From Bifidobacterium callitrichidarum (lineage in GTDB: Bacteria; Actinomycetota; Actinomycetes; Actinomycetales; Bifidobacteriaceae): a DNA stretch of 64,000 nucleotides. The position numbers and the translations under genes are program-made. The notes beneath the pieces were generated by a model. The model was not told the origin of the DNA. It did not search any database and saw only the letters and a program-made list of their open reading frames with translations. The stretch is from assembly GCF_003129905.1 (NCBI RefSeq), contig NZ_QFFM01000016.1, positions 1-64,000 on the forward strand. Direction: 5' to 3'. Shown here one piece after another: positions 26,890-36,477 of this stretch; position 1 is the stretch's first letter; each line of letters opens with the position of its first letter.

Positions 26890-28692
26890 TCACAGACGCT
26901 CAAGCAGCGTTTCCACGGCCTGGTCGGCGAGCACGGCGACCTTGTTATCGCCGTTACGGTCGCGAATCTCAATCGTGCCGTCGTTGACGAAGTCGCGGCC
27001 CACCACGGCGATGGTCGGCACACCGATAAGCTCGGCGTCCTTGAACTTCACACCCGGGGAGACCTTCTTGCGGTCGTCGTAAATCACCTCGACGCCCTTG
27101 GCTTCCAGCGCCTCGACCAGCTTCTCGGCGCCCTCGAAGGCCTTCTCGTCCTTGCCGGTGGCCACCACGTGCACTTGGGCCGGCGCGATCACGGACGGCC
27201 AAGCCAAGCCGGCCTCGTCGTGATGCGTCTCGGCGACGCATGCGAGCACGCGGGACACGCCGATGCCGTAGCAGCCCATCCACACCGGCACGGCCTTGCC
27301 GTTCTGGTCGAGGACCTTGAGGTCCAGCGCCTTGGAGTACTTGAGGCCCAGCTGGAAGACCTGGCCGATTTCCACGCCGCGCTCGAAGCTCAGCGGGCCG
27401 GAGCCGTCCGGGCTCATGTCGCCGTGGCGGACCTCGACGGCCTCTACCACACCATCGGCCTTGAAATCGCGGCCGTAAACGAGGTTGTAGTAGTCGACCT
27501 CATACTTGTCGGCACCGGTGAACCATGCGGAACCCTTGACCACGTGAGCGTCCACGAAGTAACGCAGCGGCTCCTTGACGCCGGCGACCTCGGCCTGCGG
27601 GCCAAGAACCATCGGGCCGATGTAGCCCGGCACGAGTTCGGGGTGCTTCTTGAGGTCCTCTTCGGTGGCCTCTTCGAGCTCGGACGGCGCGAACTGCGCC
27701 TCGAGACGCTTCATGTCGACCGTACGATCGCCCGGCACGCCGACGACGATCAGCTCGCGCCACGGCTCGTCGTGTTCCGCGTCCTCCGGGTGCTTGACGG
27801 CGATGACCACGTTCTTGAGGATGTCCGAAGCGGCCCATTCACGGCCGTCGTCACGCGGGTGATCGGCGTTGGCGCGTTCGATCATCTTGTCGATGGTCTT
27901 GGCGTCCGGCGTGCTTTCCTTGGTGGCGGCCGGGGTGTTGGAGGCATCGATCTCCGGCAATTCCGGCGTGTGCAGGGCCTCGACGTTCCAGGCTTTGCCG
28001 GAGGGGGCAAGCGCGAAGGTATCCTCGCCGATCGGCATCGGCGCGAGGAACTCCTCGGACGCGGAGCCGCCCATCGGGCCGGACATGGCGAACACCGGCA
28101 CGTACTTGAGGCCGATGCGCTGGAACACGCGCTCGTAGGCGCCGCGCTCGTCCATGTACGCCTTGCGCATGCCCTCTTCGTCCACGTTGAACGAGTAGGC
28201 GTCCTTCATCACGAACTCGCGGCCGCGGATCAGGCCGGCGCGCGGACGGAACTCGTCGCGGTACTTGGTCTGGATCTGGTACAGCACGACCGGCAGGTCC
28301 TTGTAGGACGAGTACATGTCCTTGACCAGGAGGGTGAACATCTCCTCATGGGTGGGGGCCAGCAGGTAGTCGGCCTGGTGACGGTCCTTGAGGCGGAAGA
28401 TGTTGTCGCCGTACTCCTCCCAACGGTGGGTGGCCTCGTAGGGCTCACGCGGCAGCAGGGCCGGGAAGTGCACTTCCTGGGCACCGATGCCATCCATCTC
28501 CTCACGGATGATGGCCTCGATCTTGTTGAGCACGCGCAGGCCGAGCGGCAGCCAGGTCCAAATGCCGGGGGCGGCCTTGCGGATGTAGCCGGCGCGCTGC
28601 AGGAGCTTGGCGGAATCGACGTCCGCGTCCGCCGGGTCTTCGCGCAGGGTGCGCAGGAACAGGGTTGACATACGAAGGGTATTGGAAGTCAT
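26890..28692 (-). CDS. proS: Prolyl-tRNA synthetase (bacterial type with editing domain)
   Basis: Charges tRNA-Pro. The 600-residue class II synthetase shows motif 1 around [22 protein letters not shown], motif 2 at [21 protein letters not shown], an inserted YbaK-like editing domain in the middle (about residues 230-400, with the variable Glu/Asp-rich stretch between), motif 3 near GIGVSRVLA, and the C-terminal anticodon-binding domain. The ATG at 28692 has GGA six bases upstream; an in-frame start ten codons earlier is possible. A single-gene unit ended by a terminator. Confidence 0.95.
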   Translation of the reverse strand: MTSNTLRMSTLFLRTLREDPADADVDSAKLLQRAGYIRKAAPGIWTWLPLGLRVLNKIEAIIREEMDGIGAQEVHFPALLPREPYEATHRWEEYGDNIFRLKDRHQADYLLAPTHEEMFTLLVKDMYSSYKDLPVVLYQIQTKYRDEFRPRAGLIRGREFVMKDAYSFNVDEEGMRKAYMDERGAYERVFQRIGLKYVPVFAMSGPMGGSASEEFLAPMPIGEDTFALAPSGKAWNVEALHTPELPEIDASNTPAATKESTPDAKTIDKMIERANADHPRDDGREWAASDILKNVVIAVKHPEDAEHDEPWRELIVVGVPGDRTVDMKRLEAQFAPSELEEATEEDLKKHPELVPGYIGPMVLGPQAEVAGVKEPLRYFVDAHVVKGSAWFTGADKYEVDYYNLVYGRDFKADGVVEAVEVRHGDMSPDGSGPLSFERGVEIGQVFQLGLKYSKALDLKVLDQNGKAVPVWMGCYGIGVSRVLACVAETHHDEAGLAWPSVIAPAQVHVVATGKDEKAFEGAEKLVEALEAKGVEVIYDDRKKVSPGVKFKDAELIGVPTIAVVGRDFVNDGTIEIRDRNGDNKVAVLADQAVETLLERL

Positions 28693-28873
28693 GTGTTCCA
28701 AGATATTCGTGTGAACCGACAATGAAGGGGCGATCCCGAATCGTCCTGCCCATGCCGGTTTTGTCTACGGCCGCTTGTCTTTGGATACCAGTGCGCACTT
28801 GACGTTAGCTTGGTTTTCGGCCTTGCGCATGCGACAATGATGAGGGGGATAGATTTACCGTGAAGGGGCACCG

Positions 28874-31261
28874 ATGACGCAGCCGACCAATCCACAGGAA
28901 CAACACACACCATACGATTCCGAGAGGCAGGCTCCGCCGACGTCACCGCCCGCCGGAACCTCAGTACCAACGACAGGCGATGCATTCACTCGGCAACCGC
29001 AGTCAACGACGACTGCCGAATCGCCATTCCGCCCTAAGCCGCGTGAGCCGCAAATTTCACAAACCGTACCGCCTGTAATGCCAGGTCAGCCATATCCTTC
29101 GTATTCCGAGACCCCGCAACCGCCGAATTTCGCGGAGACGGGATCATTTCCACCATATTCAGCCACAACCGACGCACCGCCGATAACACACGCCCCCAGC
29201 CAGCAGGAACCGTATCCGCCATTCACCAATGGCTTGGGCGTGCCCATAATCCTGCCTTCCACACAACCGGAACCGGAACAGCCTCGCCATTCCAGCGTGC
29301 AGATCCTGCTGCTGATTCTGGGTGTGGCGTTGGTGACCATCGCGGTGCTTGCTTTCGCTTTGGTGGCGTACAGCACATTGGGAGATATCGGCAGAGCTGC
29401 GGCCATCGGCGGCATCGGCTTGTTGTCGCTGGGTATCGGCGTGGCATTGACTGCGCGGCTGCGGGCCACCGCCGAAGGACTCGCGTGGGCTGGACTGGCG
29501 GCATTGACCATCGACGCTATACTCATCGGCCATATTCCGGTGGTGGTACTGCGTGTGCCGCAGGGTACTGCGAGCGGCCTGATCATAGTTCTGATCACCG
29601 CATTCGCCTTGGGGTTGCGGCTCATCCGCACGCCTTTCCATACATCCGTCCGTAAGTCCGAGTCTGACACTCAAACGGTCCAGACGACTTCCGTTTCCGC
29701 TGGTTTCCCGGCGCAAAATCCTCCGGCTCGGAATGCCTTCACCCAGCACTCCCCGATACCGGAATCCACCACACCGGTCCCTTCGACGCAGGATAATCCC
29801 GTGCAGAGCTTTGCTGTGACGGAGTCCTCTGCGCAACCGGTTCTGCCATTGCGCGCCTATACGTTGTATGCGACCTTCTCATTGCCGTTCGCGCTTATCC
29901 TGCTCATGACCGATTTGCCTGTGGTGGATTCCGGATTGCGTAATACCGTGGCCGTTGCCGCAGGCGCATTGGTCACTGCGCTGGATGCGGCATTCCTGAA
30001 GCCCAGCAGACACTCCCGCCACGCCGATTTCGAGTGGGTCGCCTCGGCCATTGTCTCAATGGCACTCCTGGCACCCATATCCTTCACCATGTATTCCGTA
30101 ATGTCATCGGCTGAACCGTTCCCTCCGGCGGCTTCGCTCTGTGTCCTTGTCCCCGCTGCATGGGCGGTGGTGCTGGTGACGCTGCATGTACGGGTCTTGA
30201 CCCATACCGGCAAAACCGTGCATCCGTTGTTCTGCGCCATACCGACCGCGGGACTCGTATGGACATGCGCTTCGGTATCCGTACCGTTGAGCCGCGGTCT
30301 TGAGGCGGTGATGGCGGATCAGAATCTCGCCCGCATGTGTGCCTATCTGGCCACAGTGTTGGTATCGGCCATCGCCATGGCCGCAGGCTGTCTGTTGCCA
30401 CGTTCCGGCGCATTCAGACGCATCGGGGAACCGGCCCGCACCACGGCCAGCATCATCGGCGCGTTTCTGTTGATGGTTCTGACGTTCAGCGAATTCGGTC
30501 GCAGGGATGTTCCCGCGTTCATCACCGCAATGACGGCATTCATGCTCATGCTAGCGGTCTGCGCCGCGACCGGAGTGCTCGCTGCCAAACCCCGATTGGA
30601 CGAGCCGGAAGAAACGACTTCCAAGTTCAATGCACCCATACCGGTTTCGACCATTGAGCTGAGGCCGCAACCAACTTCCCACGTGCAAGCCCCGCGTCCG
30701 CAGGGCGCACAATCTACGTATCGATCCAGATACATCTACGCTTCGGCCCTGTTCGCATACTGTTTTGCGATTTTCACCGCCGTGGTATTGATGCTTTGGA
30801 CGCTTTCGGATCATCATCCGTATATCTCGGTCGATGTCATCGCCATCATCACGGGTTCGGCAGCGCTGATTGTGGGAGCATACCGGCTGCATGTCAACAC
30901 GCAGGCGCGTAGTTGGCCGGCACTTTGGGCACCGCTGGCACTGCTCATGGTTCCCTCATTGCTGGCAAGCCAGCTGGAGCCGGTCAATTTCCCGCGCATG
31001 CTCGCGCTACTCACCATCTCGCTCGTCACATTGCTATTGGGAGCGCTGCTGGGATTGCAGGCGCCGCTGATATACGGTGCGGTGGTACTGACCATCCATA
31101 TCCTCACGGTAATCTGGCCATGGCTTGCGGAATTCTCACGCCATTACTGGTGGGTATGGCTGCTCATCGGAGGCATCATCCTCATCGTGACCGCCGCGCG
31201 GTATGAGGCCAGTCTCAAATCCATGCGCAACATCGCCGCCCGCATCAGCGACCTGCGTTAG
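28874..31261 (+). CDS. Large polytopic membrane protein of unknown function
   Basis: 795 residues; I do not recognise the family. The first ~145 residues are Pro/Thr/Gln-rich and hydrophilic, likely cytoplasmic and disordered. Hydrophobic segments then fill the rest, beginning at ILLLILGVALVTIAVLAFAL; I count about eighteen to twenty, interrupted by two hydrophilic stretches (near residues 260-320 and 590-630). There are no charged catalytic motifs. AAGGGG precedes the ATG by six bases. The layout resembles actinobacterial multi-pass proteins annotated only as hypothetical (DUF2157-like or SCO7613-type). It is monocistronic, convergent with the AmmeMemoRadiSam pair. Confidence 0.7.
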   Translation: MTQPTNPQEQHTPYDSERQAPPTSPPAGTSVPTTGDAFTRQPQSTTTAESPFRPKPREPQISQTVPPVMPGQPYPSYSETPQPPNFAETGSFPPYSATTDAPPITHAPSQQEPYPPFTNGLGVPIILPSTQPEPEQPRHSSVQILLLILGVALVTIAVLAFALVAYSTLGDIGRAAAIGGIGLLSLGIGVALTARLRATAEGLAWAGLAALTIDAILIGHIPVVVLRVPQGTASGLIIVLITAFALGLRLIRTPFHTSVRKSESDTQTVQTTSVSAGFPAQNPPARNAFTQHSPIPESTTPVPSTQDNPVQSFAVTESSAQPVLPLRAYTLYATFSLPFALILLMTDLPVVDSGLRNTVAVAAGALVTALDAAFLKPSRHSRHADFEWVASAIVSMALLAPISFTMYSVMSSAEPFPPAASLCVLVPAAWAVVLVTLHVRVLTHTGKTVHPLFCAIPTAGLVWTCASVSVPLSRGLEAVMADQNLARMCAYLATVLVSAIAMAAGCLLPRSGAFRRIGEPARTTASIIGAFLLMVLTFSEFGRRDVPAFITAMTAFMLMLAVCAATGVLAAKPRLDEPEETTSKFNAPIPVSTIELRPQPTSHVQAPRPQGAQSTYRSRYIYASALFAYCFAIFTAVVLMLWTLSDHHPYISVDVIAIITGSAALIVGAYRLHVNTQARSWPALWAPLALLMVPSLLASQLEPVNFPRMLALLTISLVTLLLGALLGLQAPLIYGAVVLTIHILTVIWPWLAEFSRHYWWVWLLIGGIILIVTAARYEASLKSMRNIAARISDLR

Positions 31262-31279
31262 TCGCGTACACAATCAGCG

Positions 31280-32488
31280 TCACCAACGACCGGCTATAGG
31301 AGTGCCGCAATTGGGGCAACGGCCGTTCCCGCCGTTTGCCACAGACAGACGGTCGACGATGATGCGGTACCAGTCACGCTCAATGAGCTTTGCACGGCAT
31401 GACGGATTCGGGCAGTAGGTAGTGTCCCCTTCACGGTCGTGGACATTGCCGGTGTAAACGTAGTGCAGTCCCTCACCGAGCGCGATTGCACGCGCACGGG
31501 TCAGGGTTTCATGCGGAGTGGGCGGCACGTCCATCATCCGGTAGCTGGGGTGAAAAGCGCTGAAATGCAGTGGCACGTCCGGACCGAGATGTTCGCGAAT
31601 CCACGTGCATTCAGCGTGGAGCTGGGCATCATCGTCATTGAGACCGGGGATGAGCAGCGTGGTGAGCTCCACCCATACATGCTCGCCGCCTGGAGTGCGC
31701 GCCTCGTTGACCGCATAGTCAATGGTGTCCAACACATCCTGGAGATGCGTGCCGGTCACCTTCCAGTAGAAATCCTCGGTGAAACCTTTAAGGTCGATGT
31801 TCGCCGCATCCATGGCCGCATAGAAGTCGGGACGTGCGGCCGCACTCATATATCCGGCGGTCACGGCAATCGGGTGAATACCGTGCTCGCGGCAAGCAAC
31901 CGCCGTATCGATGGCGTATTCGGCGAACACAATCGGATCGTTGTAGGTGAACGCCACCGAATCGATGCCACGATCCGCCGCTACCTGCGCGATTTTCTCC
32001 GGGCTTGCCTCCACACCAAGACGGTCGAAGCTGCGCGCCTTGACGATATCCCAGTTCTGGCAGAACCGGCACCCCGAATTGCACCCGGCCGTACCGAAGC
32101 TCAGCACGCTGGAACCGGGGTGGAAATGATTGAGCGGCTTCTTCTCCACCGGATCCACGGCAAAACCGGAGCTGCGTCCATAGGTATCGGACAAGATGAC
32201 GCCGTCATGGTTTGACCGCACGAAACAGAAACCACGTTGACCAGGCTTGAGCACACAGCGTCGCGGGCAGAGTTCGCACCGGGCGCGGCCGGAGCCGTCG
32301 TCGAATCGTGTTTGCCACCGGCCGACTGCGGGATTCACACTTCTTGAATCAGGCGCGACTGTCATACCTGTGGAATCACCAGCATTGATTGACACGCCTG
32401 TATCAACAGACTTACGACTCATGGCATTCGACCCGGTAAGGCGATTCACAGTAGCAAAGGCATGCGTAGCCGCATCATTCCTCGGCAT
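31280..32488 (-). CDS. amrS: AmmeMemoRadiSam system radical SAM enzyme
   Basis: Radical S-adenosylmethionine protein of the AmmeMemoRadiSam system, whose reaction is unknown. The 402-residue product has the [4Fe-4S] motif CNSGCRFC (C136, C140, C143; CxxxCxxC), the GTAGC approach, and GxxPF-type SAM contacts. Additional cysteines form an N-terminal cluster (CELCPRRC, plus C88 in RGFCFV) and a C-terminal zinc-ribbon pattern (CPNPSCRAKL and CPNCG). The family's DPVEKKPLNHF block is intact. The start overlaps the end of the upstream Memo-AMMECR1 gene by 14 bp, with GAGG nine bases before the ATG, so translation is probably coupled. The first ~60 residues are low-complexity and not conserved in the family. 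Confidence 0.9.
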   Translation of the reverse strand: MPRNDAATHAFATVNRLTGSNAMSRKSVDTGVSINAGDSTGMTVAPDSRSVNPAVGRWQTRFDDGSGRARCELCPRRCVLKPGQRGFCFVRSNHDGVILSDTYGRSSGFAVDPVEKKPLNHFHPGSSVLSFGTAGCNSGCRFCQNWDIVKARSFDRLGVEASPEKIAQVAADRGIDSVAFTYNDPIVFAEYAIDTAVACREHGIHPIAVTAGYMSAAARPDFYAAMDAANIDLKGFTEDFYWKVTGTHLQDVLDTIDYAVNEARTPGGEHVWVELTTLLIPGLNDDDAQLHAECTWIREHLGPDVPLHFSAFHPSYRMMDVPPTPHETLTRARAIALGEGLHYVYTGNVHDREGDTTYCPNPSCRAKLIERDWYRIIVDRLSVANGGNGRCPNCGTPIAGRW

Positions 32489-34679
32489 AGGCGGTCACCT
32501 CGTAGCGCTGGCAGTCGATCTCACCATCAGACCAATCGTAGGATGGGCGAATGCCGGCCTTGGCCAACAGGTGGGAGACGAAGTCGTGCGGATCGGGAAG
32601 TTGTTCCCAAACCTGCGGCAGGAAGGTGGCGCTCCGGCCGCGATGGTCGACGATGATCAGCCCATCCCGGCCAGGACGCAATGCCGATTCAAGTTCGTCG
32701 CGGGATTTTACTGGTCTGCCCGAATGCTTCGGTTCCCGGCCTGCATTCGTGGTTGCGGGACGGCTCCCATCAGTCAGAGTATGCCAGCAGCTACCCTGCG
32801 TCGCTTCCCCTTCGCCATTCCTGTTGGATTCCGATTTCTCGGCATCTGCCGTCACGACAATGGGTTCCGGCTCGCCCAATACCGAGACCTCCACGCTCAA
32901 CAGCGGGTATTCGGCCGCCGCGACCGGGTCAAAGCGTGGGTCATGAATCGCCGCATCCACGGCATGCTCTGCAACGTCGCGCCCCAACGAGCGGTAGGCC
33001 ACCAACGAGCCGATGCATCCACGCAGTCGGCCGTATTCGGTAAGGGTCACGAAGCTCGCACCCGACTGCTGCAGCCAAGGATGGGCCGCGATGATGTCAC
33101 TCACCGACGATTCGGTTGCCATAGTCACGCCGGCGTCTGATTCGGAAACATCGGTAACGGTACCGGCGTCAGCATTGGCACCAACTCTGGCATTGGAGAC
33201 GGTAGACCGTCGTGTATCCGTATCGATGCCCAGTCGCTCCCGGATGGCAGCCCGGGCAAGCGCCAGTAGCACGTCACCGCGTCCGCTATCCGCCGGATGC
33301 GCGTCAGTACCGGAATCTTGGGAGCTCTGATTCGCACCGTCAACGGCATCAGTGCGGCCAGCGGCATCAATACCGCCATGGATATCGGCGTCATCATGAC
33401 GATCGGTGTAATCATGACCAGCTTCATTTGATTCGGCATCGTTCCGGCCGCCCTCCCACGCGGCAAAGGATGCATAGCCGACCACCGGCTCGCCGGGGTC
33501 ATGCATGGCTGGGCGTGACTGGCCGGCGAGCGCCGCCACACCGTCATCGCCCGAAGTGGAGCAGCTGAGCTCGAACAGATGCATGTCATGACGTTCGGTC
33601 AGCACGTCCAACAGCCCGTTGATCGGGTAGGCTCCGCAGGCACGACGCGGATGGATGGGTTTGCGCAGCGCAAGAATGTCCTCGATGGTCTGGTCGTCCA
33701 GTGCGCGGGCGTAGGCCTGAGGATGGTAGTGCGAAAGATCGGAACTGATGACGATGACGGTTTCGGGGCCACCCCACAGGGCCCGCAGCACGTCGCCCAC
33801 CTCCTTGGCGGTGGCGTCGCCCGCGTTGAGCGGAACGATTTCAAGGTCCGGGCCGAAGATGGTTTGCAGGAATGGGATCTGCACCTCCACCGCATGCTCC
33901 TGGGCGTGTGTGGGGTCGTTGACGATCAGCGCAGAAGCGGGAGCACCTGGCCGAGCGTGCATGCCGGAACGCAGTCCGGAACGTGAAACACCTCGTGAAA
34001 CATTGCGTGAAACGTCTTGTGAAACATTACCGTGAGATGTAAGCTTGTGTGCGCCGTCGCCCGCATCGGCAGTGCCCGCACTGGCAGCATCCGCACCAGC
34101 ATGGTCAGAAGCAGCAATACCAGCAGCATCCAGGCCATTACTGGCAGCTTTGCCGGCATTATCCGTGCTCGTGCCAGCAGCAGCACCATTCCCACCATGT
34201 CTCTCGCCGGAATCACGATTGACGGAATCAGTCGCAGCCATTCCCAACGCACGGCATTCAGCCGCGGTATCCACACGAGTCACATCCAATGGCGTCTCGA
34301 ACGCATCCCACGTGGAGCAGGCCACGCCGCGGACCGCCACACGATGGGTCGGCCCCACAATCACCGCACGCTTCACCATGCCACGGCCGCGTTCCAGCAA
34401 TGCGTAGGCAAGCGCCGCCGTGGTGCCGGAATACACGTACCCGGCATGCGGCACAATCACCGCTTTCGGTACACCGGTCGGAAGATTCGGAGCCAACCGC
34501 CGCACCAACGAACGGCCATAATCGAGCTGCCGGTTGATGAGCTGCTTCAACGTCACTCGGTCGGCCGGGTAGAACGAACCGGCCACCGACGCCGGCCGCA
34601 CCGCCGCCGCACCCGCAGCGCCGGTTTCGAGCGGTTCATGAACCTCGTTGTTCCTGTGGAAGATATCGGAATGCACCAT
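32475..34679 (-). CDS. AmmeMemoRadiSam protein: Memo (AmrB) fused to AMMECR1 (AmrA)
   Basis: 734 residues joining two domains usually encoded separately. Memo-like part (about 25-420): SVAGSFYPAD, VPHAGYVYSG (metal His), HAVEVQIPFLQ and SSDLSHYH, the histidine pattern of class III extradiol-dioxygenase-like Memo proteins. AMMECR1 part (about 480-734): FVTLTEYGRLRGCIGSL, DPRF and the C-terminal VWEQLPDP block. Three long Ala/Asp/Gly/Ser-rich insertions interrupt the domains: within Memo (about 155-255, containing a 12-bp DNA repeat), between the domains, and inside AMMECR1. The ATG at 34679 follows GGTGG; the ATG seven codons upstream has no ribosome site. Cotranslated with amrS. Function unknown; links to nucleotide or redox metabolism are speculative. 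Confidence 0.88.
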   Translation of the reverse strand: MVHSDIFHRNNEVHEPLETGAAGAAAVRPASVAGSFYPADRVTLKQLINRQLDYGRSLVRRLAPNLPTGVPKAVIVPHAGYVYSGTTAALAYALLERGRGMVKRAVIVGPTHRVAVRGVACSTWDAFETPLDVTRVDTAAECRALGMAATDSVNRDSGERHGGNGAAAGTSTDNAGKAASNGLDAAGIAASDHAGADAASAGTADAGDGAHKLTSHGNVSQDVSRNVSRGVSRSGLRSGMHARPGAPASALIVNDPTHAQEHAVEVQIPFLQTIFGPDLEIVPLNAGDATAKEVGDVLRALWGGPETVIVISSDLSHYHPQAYARALDDQTIEDILALRKPIHPRRACGAYPINGLLDVLTERHDMHLFELSCSTSGDDGVAALAGQSRPAMHDPGEPVVGYASFAAWEGGRNDAESNEAGHDYTDRHDDADIHGGIDAAGRTDAVDGANQSSQDSGTDAHPADSGRGDVLLALARAAIRERLGIDTDTRRSTVSNARVGANADAGTVTDVSESDAGVTMATESSVSDIIAAHPWLQQSGASFVTLTEYGRLRGCIGSLVAYRSLGRDVAEHAVDAAIHDPRFDPVAAAEYPLLSVEVSVLGEPEPIVVTADAEKSESNRNGEGEATQGSCWHTLTDGSRPATTNAGREPKHSGRPVKSRDELESALRPGRDGLIIVDHRGRSATFLPQVWEQLPDPHDFVSHLLAKAGIRPSYDWSDGEIDCQRYEVTAYAEE

Positions 34680-34738
34680 AACGACCACCTCACCTTCCAT
34701 GGTAGCCCGATGGTGCTCGATACTTCACTGCATCACGA

Positions 34739-34827
34739 TTGACATACCCTCAGTCAGCTTCGCCGCCAGCTCCGCTGGCAATAAGAGCCAAGAATAAGGG
34801 CCATGTCAATCTTGGTTGAACAAAGCC
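34739..34827. mobile_element. MITE remnant (copy D) downstream of the helicase gene
   Basis: The right terminal repeat CATGTCAATCTTGGTTGAAC..AAGCC (34802-34827) is intact. The internal CCCTCAGTC..GCTTCGCCGCCAGCTCC module is shortened, and the left end keeps only ATTGACAT. No target duplication is recognisable. Confidence 0.7.
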
Positions 34828-34859
34828 ATATCAATTGGGTTCAACAATGCAACCCCGAT

Positions 34860-36266
34860 TCAGAACAGTGCGTCCTGATTGAATTCGTCATCGCCGGCGG
34901 CAAGACCGGTGGGCTTGAAGGCGGCGGCTCCGTCCGCGGCCAGTTGGTCGGAAGCGGCGGCCGAGGCCTCGCGCAGGTCTCCGTCGAGCATCACGGCGTC
35001 CGGCGAGACCAGGAACATGCGTTCGTTGCCACCGGCCAGATACAGTCCGTCCAGCGATTCCACGCGGGAGAGCGCCACATAGCCCATGCCGGGCGCGAAG
35101 GTGCGTCGCAGGTCCATCACCGCACGATCGAGCGTCATGCCCTGCGACTTGTGGATGGTGATGGCCCACGCGCACCGCAACGGCACCTGCCGCACGGAGG
35201 CGAGCACGGTGTCGCCGTCCATCATCTCCCAGTCCGCCGGTTTCATCGTGACGATATTGCCGTTCTCGAACTCCACGATGGGCCAGCCACCCTTGGCTTC
35301 GGGCGCGAACCCGCGCACAGTGCCAAGCGAGCCGTTGACGAACTGATGGTCGGAATCGTTGCGCAGCGCCATCACCGCCGCACCGGTCTTGAGCACCAGC
35401 CGTTCCGGAGCGAGCATGTTCTTCCTGAGTCGGTCCACCAGATTCGCCGGGCCCGCGGTCTCGGCGTGGAACTCATGCTCGTCAAGCGCGATCTGGGCCA
35501 GTCTCATATCGTTGAGCCCGTCGGCCTGCCGGTTGACGGGGAACAGGTGGACGGCCACCTGACCGGGTTCGGGCATACGTCCCAGTCGGGTCAGCAGCAC
35601 CTCGCGGTCGTGCTGGGTCACGCCGCCGGCGCGGATGTCGGTGAGTACGGTGAGCAGGTCGCCGGTGTCCTGACGATGTTGTTCGGTCAGGTAGCAGACG
35701 GCGGGATTGAGTTCGTCCCACACCAGTGATTCGGTGACGAAACCTTCCGGATTACGGTCGGCCTTGGCATAGCGTTCGCGTGCGGCCACGAATTCCGGGG
35801 TCGGGGCAATCAGGTCGTTGTTGCGACCGGATACGGAGACGGGCGGCAACTGGAAGAAGTCGCCAGAGAGCACCACCTGGATGCCGCCAAACGGACGCGG
35901 GTCGTGGCGAACCAGCCGGCAGACCTGATCGACCATATCGAACAGCCAGGCGTGCAGCATGGAGACCTCGTCGATGACGAGGATGTCCGCGGCCTGGATC
36001 TTGCGGCGACGACGGGAACGGATGAGTTTCAACAGGTTGGCCGTCAGGCTCGTGGCCACGCCCACGCCGCTCCATGAGTGGATGGTCTGGCCGTTGATGT
36101 GCGTGGCGGCGATGCCGGTGGACGCGGTGACGGCCACTTCGGCGCCGTCCGCCCGCGCCTGACGGATGAATTCGTTGAGCGTGTACGTCTTGCCGGCGCC
36201 TGGGGCACCGGTCAGGAACACGTTCGCGCCGGCGTTCAGGATGGCCAGGGCCTCGCTTTGGCGCAT
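34860..36266 (-). CDS. Pif1-like ATP-dependent DNA helicase
   Basis: Superfamily 1B helicase of 468 residues. N-terminal RecA lobe: Walker A GAPGAGKT (about residues 20-27), TASTGIAATHINGQTIHSW (motif Ia region), Walker B VIDEVSML, and GDFFQLPPV (motif III). C-terminal: the UvrD-like IHKSQGMTLDRAV (motif V) and YVALSRVESLDGL (motif VI). Pif1 proteins unwind G-quadruplexes, R-loops and forked DNA, with 5'-3' polarity. AAGGA lies seven bases before the ATG. No partner gene is adjacent. Confidence 0.9.
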   Translation of the reverse strand: MRQSEALAILNAGANVFLTGAPGAGKTYTLNEFIRQARADGAEVAVTASTGIAATHINGQTIHSWSGVGVATSLTANLLKLIRSRRRRKIQAADILVIDEVSMLHAWLFDMVDQVCRLVRHDPRPFGGIQVVLSGDFFQLPPVSVSGRNNDLIAPTPEFVAARERYAKADRNPEGFVTESLVWDELNPAVCYLTEQHRQDTGDLLTVLTDIRAGGVTQHDREVLLTRLGRMPEPGQVAVHLFPVNRQADGLNDMRLAQIALDEHEFHAETAGPANLVDRLRKNMLAPERLVLKTGAAVMALRNDSDHQFVNGSLGTVRGFAPEAKGGWPIVEFENGNIVTMKPADWEMMDGDTVLASVRQVPLRCAWAITIHKSQGMTLDRAVMDLRRTFAPGMGYVALSRVESLDGLYLAGGNERMFLVSPDAVMLDGDLREASAAASDQLAADGAAAFKPTGLAAGDDEFNQDALF

Positions 36267-36318
36267 TGGTGTTCCTTTCGATTCCCGTGATATCCGATGC
36301 CCGATTGAGTGGTGAGTA

Positions 36319-36352
36319 CTCCCCTCTCGGAGGGAGCGGAGAGGGGAGCCAC
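36319..36352. repeat. Short CTCCCCTCTC hairpin module beside MITE copy A
   Basis: CTCCCCTCTC..GAGAGGGGAG palindrome with an extra GGAGGGAGC in the loop, immediately left of the MITE at 36362 and downstream of nothing coding (the helicase start is at 36266, so it lies in that gene's upstream region). Confidence 0.65.
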
Positions 36353-36361
36353 GAAAAACAA

Positions 36362-36468
36362 GGCTCTGTTAAACCAAGATTGACATGAATTCCATTGGAC
36401 TACCCCTCAGTCTCGCTTCCGCGAGCCAGCAAGAATAAGGGCCATGTCAATCTTGGTTGAACAGAGCC
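36362..36468. mobile_element. MITE copy A (107 bp, 26-bp terminal inverted repeats)
   Basis: Left end GGCTCTGTTAAACCAAGATT.. (36362-36387) and right end (36443-36468) are inverted copies with 25 of 26 matches. The inside carries TACCCCTCAGTC and GAGCC..CAAGAATAAGGG. Flanking 8-mers AAAAACAA and ACAAACAG agree at six positions, as expected for an aged target duplication. No coding capacity. It lies 9 bp past the orn stop codon. Confidence 0.88.
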
Positions 36469-36477
36469 ACAAACAGA

